DNA of 64,000 nucleotides from Methanoculleus frigidifontis (GTDB taxonomy: Archaea > Halobacteriota > Methanomicrobia > Methanomicrobiales > Methanoculleaceae), in contig NZ_VCYH01000006.1 in NCBI RefSeq assembly GCF_030464345.1, positions 62,001 through 126,000 of the forward strand, written 5' to 3'. Both the position numbers and the translations under genes were made by a program. Under the pieces are notes generated by a model. That model had not been told where the DNA came from. It did not search any database and saw only the letters and a program-made list of their open reading frames with translations. Shown piece after piece: positions 1-8,163 of the stretch (position 1 is the stretch's first letter; every line of letters begins with the position of its first letter).

Positions 1-35
1 CGGAGATCCGGCGGATCCTCGACCTGACCGGGTAG
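1..35 (+). CDS. C-terminal tail of an upstream gene (partial)
   Basis: From base 3 one frame reads EIRRILDLTG and then a TAG stop at 33-35. The amphipathic, charged peptide looks like a genuine protein C-terminus, and the next gene follows on the same strand after about 45 nt. Too little is visible to name it. A polyamine-related gene is possible given the neighbour, but that is only a guess from context. Confidence 0.3.
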   Translation, partial: EIRRILDLTG

Positions 36-80
36 TCGATCCGATCGGGTTATTGGTTTCTCCGGTCAACGGTAGAGGAG

Positions 81-1994
81 ATGACAGAGAGCAGCACGGT
101 GACGATCGGCCTTGTCCAGACGGCGGTCTCCGCGGACAAACACCGGAATCTGGCAGAGACACTCGAGCTGGTGCGTTCGGCGATTGCACGGGGCGCCCGG
201 ATCGTCTGCCTGCAGGAACTCTTCCGGACACGGTATTTTCCGCAGACCGAGGATGCCGACCCCGATGCGTATGCCGAGACCATACCCGGCGAATCGACGG
301 ACGCCTTTGCCGCGCTTGCCCGGGAGCACGGGGTGGTCATCGTCGTCCCCCTCTACGAGCGCACCGCCGTAGGCGAGTACTTCAACACCGCCGTGGTGAT
401 CGATGCGGACGGGCGTCTTCTCCCCGCCTACCGGAAGGTGCACATCCCCTACGACCCGCTCTTTTACGAAAAGACCTACTTTTCGCCCGGTGGTGAGTAC
501 CGCATCTACGACACCCGGCACGGCCGCATCGCCGTGCTCATCTGTTACGACCAGTGGTTCCCGGAGGCTGCGCGGGCTGTCGCCCTGCAGGGCGCCGACA
601 TCATCTTCTACCCGACGGCGATCGGCTGGATCGCCGGTGAGGAGAACCCCCCCGAGGGCGACTGGCGCGAGGCGTGGGAGACGGTTCAGCGGGGCCACGC
701 CATCGCAAACAGTGTCCATGTCGCCGCGGTCAACCGGGTGGGGCGCGAGGGGGACCTTGCGTTCTGGGGCAGCTCGTTTGTCTGCGACTGCTTCGGAACA
801 ATCCTCGCCCGGGGGAGCGATACCTGTGCGGAGGTGATCGTCGCAGACCTCGATCTCTCCCGAAACGCCGCCGTCCGGGATGGATGGGGATTTTTCCGGA
901 ACCGGCGCCCCGAAACCTACGGCCTCCTCACGGCCGCCGCCGCCCTGCAGACGCCGCGGGAGCTCGGCTACCGTATGCCTGCGGAGTGGGAGCGGCACGA
1001 TGCCATCTGGCTCTCCTGGCCGCATGACTCCGAGAGTTTCCCGGAGATCGAGGCGGTCGAGCGGTCGTATGTCTCCCTGATCGCGGCGGTCCACCGGGAC
1101 GAGGTCATCAACCTCCTGGTGCTCGACGAAGAGATGCGAGGGCGCACCCGGGATCTGTTGCGGGCTGCGGGAGTTCTGCCGGAGCGGATCCGGTTCCACG
1201 TCACCGACTACGCCGACGTCTGGTTCCGCGACTACGGGCCGACATTCGTGGTGAACCGGAGCAGCGGCCGCCGTGCTCTGGTGAACTGGACGTTCAACGC
1301 CTGGGGCGGCAAGTACGAAGAACTGATGCGGGACGACGCCATCCCGCTGACGATCAACCGGGACCTCCATCTTCCCGTCTTCACCCCCGGCATCGTCATG
1401 GAGGGCGGCTCCATCGACGTGAACGGGCTGGGGTCGCTGCTCACCACCGAGCAGTGCCTGCTGAACCCGAACCGGAACCCGCACCTCTCCCGCGGTGAGA
1501 TTGAAGATTATCTCCGGGATTACCTCGGTGCCACCCACGTCATCTGGCTCAAAGACGGGGTTGCAGGGGACGATACCGACGGCCATATCGACGACATCGC
1601 CCGCTTCGTAAACCCGACCACCGTCCTCTGCGCCGTCGAGGAGGACGAAAACGATGAAAACTACGCTCCCCTGATGGAGAACTACGGGATCCTGAAAGCC
1701 TCGGCCGACCAGGACGGCAATCCCCTGACCGTCGTTCCGCTCCCGATGCCCGGGCGCGTGGGGGGCGACCGGCGGCTCCCTGCGAGTTATACGAACTTCT
1801 ACATCGGCAATACGGTCGTGCTGGTGCCGGTCTTCGGCCACGAAAACGATGAGCGGGCTCTGCGGATCATCGGCGAGGCCTTCCCGGGCAGACGCGTGAT
1901 CGGCATCGACTGCACCGCGATGGTGCACGGCCTCGGGACGATCCACTGCATCAGCCAGCAGCAGCCCTCGCTCACCTCCTGGCCGCCCGGGTAG
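81..1994 (+). CDS. Fused N-carbamoylputrescine amidase / agmatine deiminase
   Basis: The 637-residue protein joins two consecutive enzymes of putrescine synthesis. Residues 1-290 are a carbon-nitrogen hydrolase (nitrilase) domain with the triad Glu46 (LQELF), Lys119 (YRKVHIP) and Cys155 (ICYDQWFPEAAR), matching N-carbamoylputrescine amidase (AguB). Residues 297-630 are a peptidylarginine-deiminase-fold agmatine deiminase (AguA) with WFRDYGP (381-387), MEGGSID (440-446), GDDTDGHIDD (496-505) and the catalytic Cys623 in HGLGTIHC. Together they would turn agmatine into N-carbamoylputrescine plus ammonia, then putrescine, CO2 and ammonia. Usually these are separate ~290 and ~350 residue proteins. 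No stop or frameshift separates the halves. GAGGAG just before ATG 81 supports the start. Confidence 0.93.
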   Translation: MTESSTVTIGLVQTAVSADKHRNLAETLELVRSAIARGARIVCLQELFRTRYFPQTEDADPDAYAETIPGESTDAFAALAREHGVVIVVPLYERTAVGEYFNTAVVIDADGRLLPAYRKVHIPYDPLFYEKTYFSPGGEYRIYDTRHGRIAVLICYDQWFPEAARAVALQGADIIFYPTAIGWIAGEENPPEGDWREAWETVQRGHAIANSVHVAAVNRVGREGDLAFWGSSFVCDCFGTILARGSDTCAEVIVADLDLSRNAAVRDGWGFFRNRRPETYGLLTAAAALQTPRELGYRMPAEWERHDAIWLSWPHDSESFPEIEAVERSYVSLIAAVHRDEVINLLVLDEEMRGRTRDLLRAAGVLPERIRFHVTDYADVWFRDYGPTFVVNRSSGRRALVNWTFNAWGGKYEELMRDDAIPLTINRDLHLPVFTPGIVMEGGSIDVNGLGSLLTTEQCLLNPNRNPHLSRGEIEDYLRDYLGATHVIWLKDGVAGDDTDGHIDDIARFVNPTTVLCAVEEDENDENYAPLMENYGILKASADQDGNPLTVVPLPMPGRVGGDRRLPASYTNFYIGNTVVLVPVFGHENDERALRIIGEAFPGRRVIGIDCTAMVHGLGTIHCISQQQPSLTSWPPG

Positions 1995-2004
1995 GCGGCG
2001 GCGA

Positions 2005-2643
2005 TCAGTCCCGGGTGCCGATGATCCGGAGCAGGATTGGCGCTGCTATGTAGATGGTCGTTGTCCAGGGAACCCCGGCGAGGGCGAGCAGGATGCCGAC
2101 GGCAGAGAGGCCGGGGATGACGAGGCCGCGCATCCAGCCGACGGTGAGGGCTTCGGGGTCGCTTCTGTCGGAGAGGAGGCAGGGATGTGTGCGGATGTAC
2201 CGTCCGGCGAGGACGAGCAGAAGCCCGACGACGAGCACGTTCCCCTCGAAGAGGACGGCTGCAAGCGGGTCGTAGGGAAAGTCCCCTGCGATCGAGGACG
2301 TGAACGGGACGAGAGCGACGGACATCAGGATGAAGATGTTGATCTGGAGGAACGGCCTGTCGATGGCGCGGAGGTAGCGGGTCTGCATGTGGTGGCCGAT
2401 CCAGAACCCTGCGAGGATCAGGAACGCGACGACGTAGTGGTACACGTCGGGGACGGCCCGGGCGACGATGGCAGCTGCCGACCCTGCAGAGGCTGTCTGC
2501 AGTGCTTCGGGAAACATCCCGACGACGATCAGCGTCATTGCGACGGCGAAGATGCCGTCGGTCAGGGCTTCGAGGCGGTTTTTGGCAAACCCGATCTGCT
2601 CGCACCGCTTCTCTGCTTCCCCGCTCCGGTTCTGGGAGGGCAT
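2005..2643 (-). CDS. TMEM175-family (DUF1211) membrane protein, putative K+ channel
   Basis: The 212-residue integral membrane protein carries the family signature near the N-terminus: RLEALTDGIFAVAMTLIVV (residues 23-41), a variant of the RxxxFSDGVFAIAxTLL motif of TMEM175 channels, with Leu-Thr in place of Phe-Ser. Around five to six hydrophobic segments follow (about 30-48, 68-85, 99-120, 130-147, 172-190, 195-207), as in prokaryotic members that form tetrameric potassium-selective pores. It ends just after the agmatine gene on the opposite strand and starts 6 nt after the stop of the nitroreductase gene, so it is probably the last gene of a three-gene operon. Channel activity is inferred from the family only. 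Confidence 0.85.
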   Translation of the reverse strand: MPSQNRSGEAEKRCEQIGFAKNRLEALTDGIFAVAMTLIVVGMFPEALQTASAGSAAAIVARAVPDVYHYVVAFLILAGFWIGHHMQTRYLRAIDRPFLQINIFILMSVALVPFTSSIAGDFPYDPLAAVLFEGNVLVVGLLLVLAGRYIRTHPCLLSDRSDPEALTVGWMRGLVIPGLSAVGILLALAGVPWTTTIYIAAPILLRIIGTRD

Positions 2644-2649
2644 CTGTCC

Positions 2650-3159
2650 TCACCAGCCGTTGTAGTGGATGCGCTCTTTTCTGAACCGGTCGGCGGTCGG
2701 CGGCTCCTCTGCAGGGTGACCGATGGGTACCAGAGCAAACGGGATTATGTGATCGGGCAGGGAGAAGAGGATCCTGAACCCGAGCATCCGATCCTCCAGA
2801 GGGAATACGGCCGTCCATACCGCCCCGAGACCCATCGCGTGGGCGGCGAGGAGGAGGCTCTCCGTGGCTGCCGAACAGTCCTGCACCCAGAACCCCGGCG
2901 TCCGCAGCAGAGAGAGGTCGCCGCAGATGAGAACGGCCGCCGGTGCATGCCCGCTCCCCGGCGTGAAGGGGTGCACGCTCGGGAGATTCTCGAGGATGTG
3001 GGGATCGTCGATCACGATGAACTGCCAGGGCTCCTCGTCTGCCGCCGACGGTGCGCCCATCGCCGCGGCGAGCAGCCCCTCTATCGTTTCCCGCGGCACC
3101 GGCTCATCCGTATATGCCCTGATACTGCGCCGGCTCAGGACTGTCTCAAGCATCTGCAT
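2650..3159 (-). CDS. Nitroreductase family protein
   Basis: An FMN-dependent nitroreductase-fold protein. The N-terminus has the FMN-phosphate signature (LSRRSIRAYTDEPVPRETIE) followed by APSAADEEPWQFIVIDD, and a later ATESLLLAAHAMGLGAVWTAVFP segment, both typical of small dimeric members of about 170 residues. I place the start at ATG 3159 because GGGAGA lies 5 nt upstream and the fold begins immediately. An in-frame upstream ATG at 3213 adds 18 charged residues and has GGGAGG at a poor 11-nt spacing, so it remains possible. The gene sits between a SagB-like gene and a TMEM175 gene, all on the minus strand. The physiological substrate cannot be read from sequence. Confidence 0.85.
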   Translation of the reverse strand: MQMLETVLSRRSIRAYTDEPVPRETIEGLLAAAMGAPSAADEEPWQFIVIDDPHILENLPSVHPFTPGSGHAPAAVLICGDLSLLRTPGFWVQDCSAATESLLLAAHAMGLGAVWTAVFPLEDRMLGFRILFSLPDHIIPFALVPIGHPAEEPPTADRFRKERIHYNGW

Positions 3160-3218
3160 CCCGGTCTCCCCCGCCTGCCGGTGGCGACGTTCCGGTTCAT
3201 ATCTGTGCCGCATAAGCC

Positions 3219-3923
3219 TTACCGCCTCCCGACCGGCATGACATAGAGCGGTGTTGCGTTCTCCGCCATTCCCATAATCCGCTGCAGTGCCGTCTCGTCG
3301 AACGCCCCGATGGCGACCGTTCCGAGCCCGAGTGATTCCGCCTGGAGATAGATGTTCTCCGAAGCATGCCCCGCCTCCATATGCACGTAGCGAACTCCCC
3401 GTTCCCCGTACTTCCCGGTCGTCCGTTCATAAACACCTGCGATGATGATATCCGCCGCTGCAGCACGCACGCTCTCCTGGCCGACGGCCGCCTCTGCAAG
3501 TTCGGCCCGGAAGTCTCCCTCCCTCACCCGGGTGAGGCGGTGCCCGTCCGGGGCGTAGCGGTAGACGCCGGGCGGAAGCTCCCTGACGCTGCCCGCCGCA
3601 ACGTACACTTCGAGCGGGTAGAGCGCACCGGCAGAGGGCGCACTCCGGTGTCCTTCGGGACTGGTGATGCCCTGTGCCGCCCAGAGGAGCTGCGAGAGTT
3701 CTGCGATCGTGATCGGCTCGCCGGTGTACTCGCGGACGGAACGCCTGGCCGCGATCGCCTCTTCGATCGAGGTGTTGCTCTCCATCCGGGGAGCCGGGAG
3801 GTCTACCGTCCCGTTTTCCGGAAGAGACTGATTGGCAGCTCCATTGGTCTCAAGGCCGTCTCCCATGCACCCCGCCGTCACGGCAACCAGGACCGCGATG
3901 AGCAGCAGGTTTCTCGCCGCCAT
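3219..3923 (-). CDS. Lipoprotein with SagB/ThcOx-type nitroreductase domain
   Basis: The 234-residue protein starts with a lipoprotein signal (hydrophobic LLLIAVLVAV then lipobox VTAGC, Cys19), so it should be anchored outside the membrane. A short polar linker is followed by a SagB/ThcOx-like flavin oxidoreductase domain: SIEEAIAARRSVREYTGEPI, LSQLLWAAQGIT, SAPSAGALYPLEVYV, and a C-terminal MEAGHASENIYLQAESLGLGTV block. ATG 3923 is chosen because GGAGGTGA lies 5 nt upstream; the GTG at 3932 would place the ribosome site inside the gene. SagB enzymes usually oxidise azoline rings in peptides beside YcaO partners, but none is present here. It probably leads the operon with the second nitroreductase and the TMEM175 gene. 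Confidence 0.85.
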   Translation of the reverse strand: MAARNLLLIAVLVAVTAGCMGDGLETNGAANQSLPENGTVDLPAPRMESNTSIEEAIAARRSVREYTGEPITIAELSQLLWAAQGITSPEGHRSAPSAGALYPLEVYVAAGSVRELPPGVYRYAPDGHRLTRVREGDFRAELAEAAVGQESVRAAAADIIIAGVYERTTGKYGERGVRYVHMEAGHASENIYLQAESLGLGTVAIGAFDETALQRIMGMAENATPLYVMPVGRR

Positions 3924-3992
3924 CTCTCTCACCTCCGGTGTCGTGATGGGGTTCTAACCGATAAAGGTTACGGGCGAGTGGCGGCTCCTCTA

Positions 3993-5465
3993 TCACCTCT
4001 TCTTCTGCCGTCCGATCGTGGAGAACGGGAATTTCACGAGGTCACGAAGTCCGCCGGCGGGTGAGAAGTTCCGCATATCCCGCCGGACCTCCGAAACGAG
4101 CTCCTCGACGATGACCTGCTCTTTTGCCTCTCCCTCCTCGCCCACCATGCTCAGGCGGTGCAGGGAGTAGAGGCCGAGCAGGAACGCGAAGAAGAAGAAA
4201 AAGTCCCACTGCTGGAGATCGAGCGTGACGAACGCGAGTTCCTGTACCGGATCCTTCCAGACGAGCGTCCAGATCAGTTCGCGCTCCGCGAAGAAGTCGA
4301 TGGTCAGCCCGCCGAGGATGGGTGCGATGCCTGCTGCCACGGAGTTTGTAAAGGTGCTCGCGGCGAGGTAACTCGTCGCCTGCCCCTGCGGTGCCATCTT
4401 CAGGCTGATATTCCCGGCTGCCAGCGAGACTCCCGCAAGGGAGATGCCCATGACGATATGAATGGCGATGAGGAGCGGCATGGTCAGCACGTAGACGTCC
4501 GGGAGGGTGGTGAACGTCCACGCAAAGATGGTGATCATGAAGAGCGGCCCGCTCACGGCGAGGACGGACTTGTTGCTGAACCGGTCGGCTACCCTGCCCC
4601 AGGAGCGGAAGAAGATGATGTTCATGATCTGGCTGAGGATCCCGAGGATGATGATGAGCGAGAGGTCGAGCCCGAGACGCTGGAGCATGTAGACCGTGAA
4701 GAACGGGGCGGCGAGGTTGACGGCAAAGTTCCACGAACCGAGGAAGACGATCAGATTCCGGAAATTCAGGTCCCGGAACGGCTTTGCGATGATGGAGAGG
4801 AACCCGGCGCCCTCTTCCGTGAGGATCATTGCTGGCTCGGGGGTGGCTGCAAGGAAAATGAGGCCGATGATCCCGGCGACGAGCCCGAGGGAGAAGAGCG
4901 CCGAGTAGCCGAAGGCAACCTGCTCGGGGAAGAGGCCGCCCCAGTAATCGACGAAGAACCCGGCGGCGAGGCTGATGACGAGTGCGAGTCCGGTCGAGAG
5001 CGCCATCCTCCGGGAGAAGAACGAGCCGAGCTGGGTCTGCGGGATGAGATCCCGCATCCACGAGTTCCAGCCGCAGTGCGATACCGCCGAGAACGAGGAG
5101 TAGAGAACGATGCCTGCGATGAGCGCTATGACACCCTGCTCCGGAGAGAGGAAGAACGGGATGAGAATGATCGGCACCCAGAAGAGCCGGCCGATTCCGG
5201 ATGCGAGGACAACGACGAGCCTGCGGTTCCGGATCCTATCGACAAGGTAGATCGACGGGATCTGCAGAAGTTCGGCGAGCGGTGGGATCGCAGCCAGCAG
5301 ACCGATAACCGTGTTCGACGCCCCGAGCTCCAGGGCAAAGGCTACGAGAAAGATCCCGCCGGTCAGCGTGACCATGGCCTGGGTAGCGAGGCCGTCGCGG
5401 GTAACCCATCTCAGGCCGTGCTGAACGTCTTCCTCCGTGAGGGTCGCCTGTGTCCGAAATACCAT
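3993..5465 (-). CDS. Major facilitator superfamily transporter
   Basis: A polytopic membrane protein of about 490 residues with roughly 12 hydrophobic segments arranged in two halves separated by a cytosolic loop (EPAMILTEEGAGFLSIIAKPFR). The first cytoplasmic loop has the MFS motif A relative YLVDRIRNRR after segment 2. The substrate is not identifiable. The start is set at ATG 5465 (MVFRTQATLTEEDVQHGLRW); upstream in-frame residues to 5552 are Gly/Ala/Cys-rich and look untranslated. GGAGGATG lies about 12 nt upstream. It is separately transcribed, with an AT-rich candidate promoter around 5617-5645. A similar N-terminus (EEDVQHGLRWVTRDG) appears in methanogen MFS proteins I know of, but that memory is unverified. 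Confidence 0.85.
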   Translation of the reverse strand: MVFRTQATLTEEDVQHGLRWVTRDGLATQAMVTLTGGIFLVAFALELGASNTVIGLLAAIPPLAELLQIPSIYLVDRIRNRRLVVVLASGIGRLFWVPIILIPFFLSPEQGVIALIAGIVLYSSFSAVSHCGWNSWMRDLIPQTQLGSFFSRRMALSTGLALVISLAAGFFVDYWGGLFPEQVAFGYSALFSLGLVAGIIGLIFLAATPEPAMILTEEGAGFLSIIAKPFRDLNFRNLIVFLGSWNFAVNLAAPFFTVYMLQRLGLDLSLIIILGILSQIMNIIFFRSWGRVADRFSNKSVLAVSGPLFMITIFAWTFTTLPDVYVLTMPLLIAIHIVMGISLAGVSLAAGNISLKMAPQGQATSYLAASTFTNSVAAGIAPILGGLTIDFFAERELIWTLVWKDPVQELAFVTLDLQQWDFFFFFAFLLGLYSLHRLSMVGEEGEAKEQVIVEELVSEVRRDMRNFSPAGGLRDLVKFPFSTIGRQKKR

Positions 5466-5767
5466 CGATCCGCCACATCCTCCGATGATTCCTGCCGGTG
5501 CCGCTTTCGCTCGTCCGCTCGCAGCCGTGCAGGGCCGGCAGGGTATCCCCATTCCGTGTACCGGTCTGTCCGGCAGGATATCGGGCCGGAACCGGATGCC
5601 GGGGAGAGTATCTCCTGTATAAAAATCACGATATATTAATCTGTCCCGGTTCGGATCCAGAAGGCCGTCCCTGACTCGCTGAATCCGGCGTGTACCGTCG
5701 GCTCTCGGCGCGTGTGGAGCGGTGTCGCAACAGGGTTTTGTGGGGATAGTCTCCCACTGTCTGATCG
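5466..5767. other. Intergenic region upstream of the MFS gene
   Basis: About 300 bases between the SDR gene end and the MFS start, both on the minus strand. It contains an AT-rich block at about 5617-5645 whose minus-strand reading includes TTTTTATACAGG and ATTAATATATCG, plausible TATA elements for the MFS gene with a leader of about 100 nt or more. The remainder is GC-rich, and no credible coding frame was found. Confidence 0.4.
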
Positions 5768-6580
5768 TCAGTCCGGTGATGACCAGGCGGTCCGGAAGTC
5801 GGGATACAGCGTCAGGCCGCCGCAGGCGTAGACCGTCTGCCCGGTGATGTACGATGCGTCGTCCGATGCCAGAAACGCAAATACCGCTGCAATCTCCTCC
5901 GGCGTTCCCGCGCGGCCGATCGGAATGTGGCTCTCCACTTCCGCCTTTTTCTCCGGGTCTTCAACCCAGGCTTTGTTCATCGGCGTCGCGATCGCCCCCG
6001 GGCCGACGGCGTTGACGCGGATGCCCCGTCCTGCATACTCGAGAGCAAGTGTCCGGGTGAGGTTTCCCATCCCCGCTTTGCTGACGGCATACGGCGTGAA
6101 CGTCGGCTTTGGGATGATCTGGTGGACCGAGGAGTCGTTGATGATGACGCCGCCCTGCCCGCGCGCGAGAAAGTGCCGGATCGCCTCCCGTGCGCAGAGG
6201 AACGATCCGCGGAGGTTCACGGCAAGAACTTTGTCGTAGTCGCTCACGCTCATGTCCTCGGTCGGGGCGGCCTTCTGGATCCCTGCGTTGTTCACCAGGA
6301 TGTCGATCCGCCCCCATGCATCGAGGACTCGTGCAAACATCGCCTGCACGTCGTCTTCCCGGGCGACGTTCGCCTGCACCACCATCTCCTCGCACCCATA
6401 CTCCCTGATCGTGCTGCAGGCCGTCTCGACTTCTTCCCTCGTCAGTTCGGCCTCCTCGCCGCTCGAATGGTAGTTGATGGCGACGTTCGCCCCTTCCTGT
6501 GCGAAACGGATGGCAATCGCCCGGCCGATGCCGGTCGACCCGCCTGTTACCAGGGCATACCTGCCGTCAAGCCTCTTCAT
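5768..6580 (-). CDS. Short-chain dehydrogenase (glucose 1-dehydrogenase-like)
   Basis: A 270-residue classical SDR. The Rossmann glycine motif is TGGSTGIG (12-19), NNAG is at 97-100, and the catalytic set is Ser150/151, Tyr164 and Lys168 (YAVSK). The segment NDSSVHQIIPKPTFTPYAVSK closely resembles the glucose 1-dehydrogenase subgroup, which oxidises glucose with NAD(P)+. The C-terminus keeps the family block ITGQTVYACGGLTLYPDF. A role in sugar or compatible-solute metabolism is plausible, but substrate is not decided by these motifs. It is a single gene with its own upstream region between ferritin and MFS genes. Confidence 0.85.
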   Translation of the reverse strand: MKRLDGRYALVTGGSTGIGRAIAIRFAQEGANVAINYHSSGEEAELTREEVETACSTIREYGCEEMVVQANVAREDDVQAMFARVLDAWGRIDILVNNAGIQKAAPTEDMSVSDYDKVLAVNLRGSFLCAREAIRHFLARGQGGVIINDSSVHQIIPKPTFTPYAVSKAGMGNLTRTLALEYAGRGIRVNAVGPGAIATPMNKAWVEDPEKKAEVESHIPIGRAGTPEEIAAVFAFLASDDASYITGQTVYACGGLTLYPDFRTAWSSPD

Positions 6581-6731
6581 CGTTGTCTGCCCCCTTCGAT
6601 CACTCGGGCTCCGTGGCTCTCCGGCGGTTTTCCGGAGAGCAGACCCTGCGGGTAGTTGCCGCTCAGAGATTTATGCATATCTCCCGGAGGGCAGTCTCAA
6701 AAAAGTGGTGTGCCGGATATCCCGGCGGAGG

Positions 6732-7208
6732 TTAGCGGCCGGCGAGCTCCCGGTCGAGCGACTGGAGGCTCTCTCCGGCGGCACGCGTCTTTGTAAGGAC
6801 GCTCTCCGCACCCTCTTCTTCCTCCTCCTGCTCCTTCTCAAACCACCGGAGCATCTCCCGGGCATCGTTGTCGTTCTCCTCTTCGGAGATGCGCACCAGG
6901 TCGTTGATGAGCCCGGTCACCCGCTGCTCATGCTTGTAGGTCTCGGCAAAGACCTCCTCGGCAGAACTCCAGTCGCCGGGGGGCGCATCGATAGGAAGCA
7001 GCCGGATGCGATAGTCGTGTGAGGCGAGATAGTCGAAGATCTTCATCGCGTGGCCGGCCTCCTCCTGCGCCTGTTTCTTCATCCAGTGCGCAAACCCGGG
7101 GAGGTGAACCGACTCGAAGTACGCGGCCATCGAGAGGTACAGGTATGCGGAGTAGAGCTCCCACTTGACCTGTTCGTTCAGTGCATCGCCCATTCTTTTC
7201 CCTATCAT
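6732..7208 (-). CDS. ftn: Non-heme ferritin
   Basis: A 158-residue ferritin of the bacterial FtnA type that stores iron in a 24-subunit shell and oxidises Fe(II). Ferroxidase ligands line up without gaps with E. coli numbering: Glu17 (WELYSAYLYL), Glu50 and His53 (QEEAGHAM), Glu94 (YKHE), and the Glu126/Gln127/Glu129/Glu130 cluster (EKEQEEEE). The last helix is unusually acidic. ATG 7208 is preceded by GAGGTG at an 8-nt spacing and by a TATA box at 7246-7257. It sits next to an oxygen-sensitive ferredoxin oxidoreductase operon; a shared iron or oxidative-stress role is inference. Confidence 0.93.
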   Translation of the reverse strand: MIGKRMGDALNEQVKWELYSAYLYLSMAAYFESVHLPGFAHWMKKQAQEEAGHAMKIFDYLASHDYRIRLLPIDAPPGDWSSAEEVFAETYKHEQRVTGLINDLVRISEEENDNDAREMLRWFEKEQEEEEEGAESVLTKTRAAGESLQSLDRELAGR

Positions 7209-7245
7209 CGTGAAACCACCTCGAATGATGGAAGATTGCCGAAGT

Positions 7246-7257
7246 CCCTATATATGC
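7246..7257 (-). promoter_or_regulatory. TATA box of the ferritin gene
   Basis: The minus strand reads GCATATATAGGG about 25 nt upstream of the expected transcription start, leaving a leader of about 20 nt that includes the GAGGTG ribosome site of ferritin. Confidence 0.55.
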
Positions 7258-7290
7258 GTTGCGCTCCCCTCCGGCAGATCGGCGAGCCTT

Positions 7291-8163
7291 TCAGCGGTAT
7301 CCCTCCAGCAGGTCGCGGACCGCTTCCTCCCTCCTCTTCTCGCGCCGCGAAAACTCCTGGAACTTCTCCCCGAATACGGGCATCTCTCTTCGGTAGAACG
7401 TTCCGAGGGGGATACGGGTCTTTGAGGTGTAGTCCCACTCGCGGCTCTTTGCAAGCGCCTGATCGAAGCTGGCCGTACCCAGCCCCTCGTCGGCGACTGC
7501 ATAGACCTGTTCGTTGTAGCAGTCCGTCCGGTTGAAGTAGGTCGCGCAGATCTGCAGGATCTCGACGAAAGAAAACCCCTTATGCAGGATAGCCTCTTTG
7601 AATGTCTCTTTGAGCGGTTTGAGCCTCTTTGTATATCCCCGGGAGATGAACGTCGCCCCGGAGACCAGCATCAGTTCGAGGGGATTGATCGGCCGCTCCG
7701 TGATCCCGCCCGGCGTGGAGCGGCCCTTGAATCCGTATGGAGACGTGGGGGTATACTGGCCGGTCGTCAGCCCGTAAACCCGGTTGTCGTGCACAATCAC
7801 CGTGATATCGGCGTTCCGCTTCGCTGCGAAGATGAGGTGGCCGAGCCCTTCGGCGTAGGTGTCGCCGTCCCCGACGAAGCAGATGACCCGGAGGTCCGGG
7901 TTTGCGACCGCGATCCCGGTCGCGAGCGGGATCGCCCGGCCGTGGATGGCGTAGTAACTGTTGACGTTGAGATAGTCGACCAGTTTGCCGTGGCACCCGA
8001 TACCGCCGACGAGGACGAACTTCTCAAGCCCGATACCCTCGGACTCTGAGAGTTCAGCGAGTGCGGACTTCATCATATGCTCGATAGAGAAGTTGCCGCA
8101 CCCGGGGCACCAGGTGTTTTCGGCAGGACTGATGAGGTCGCCGGCCGGTTTCCCGTGGATCAT
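7291..8163 (-). CDS. korB: 2-oxoacid:ferredoxin oxidoreductase, beta subunit
   Basis: A 290-residue thiamine-diphosphate-binding beta subunit of a 2-oxoacid:ferredoxin oxidoreductase, oxidatively decarboxylating a 2-oxoacid such as 2-oxoglutarate to its acyl-CoA. It starts with the iron-sulfur motif WCPGCG (18-23). The ThDP/Mg motif is GDGDTYAEGLGHLIFAAKRN with a downstream DNRVYGLTTGQYTPT, both diagnostic. The true start is ATG 8163, because the stop of korA (TGA) overlaps it as ATGA, indicating translational coupling; upstream residues in that frame are out-of-frame sequence inside korA. There is no separate ferredoxin-like delta subunit nearby, so this is the two-subunit type. Confidence 0.93.
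   Translation of the reverse strand: MIHGKPAGDLISPAENTWCPGCGNFSIEHMMKSALAELSESEGIGLEKFVLVGGIGCHGKLVDYLNVNSYYAIHGRAIPLATGIAVANPDLRVICFVGDGDTYAEGLGHLIFAAKRNADITVIVHDNRVYGLTTGQYTPTSPYGFKGRSTPGGITERPINPLELMLVSGATFISRGYTKRLKPLKETFKEAILHKGFSFVEILQICATYFNRTDCYNEQVYAVADEGLGTASFDQALAKSREWDYTSKTRIPLGTFYRREMPVFGEKFQEFSRREKRREEAVRDLLEGYR

Noticed and set aside
66-1946. Long minus-strand open frame opposite the amidase-deiminase gene
   Set aside because: It is the antisense of a strongly supported gene in GC-rich DNA, where the complement of codon pattern leaves few stops. It has no recognisable motif.
4158-5639. Long plus-strand frame opposite the MFS transporter
   Set aside because: Its Glu/Asp/Arg-rich composition is typical of antisense frames across membrane-protein genes, and no ribosome site or family motif supports it.
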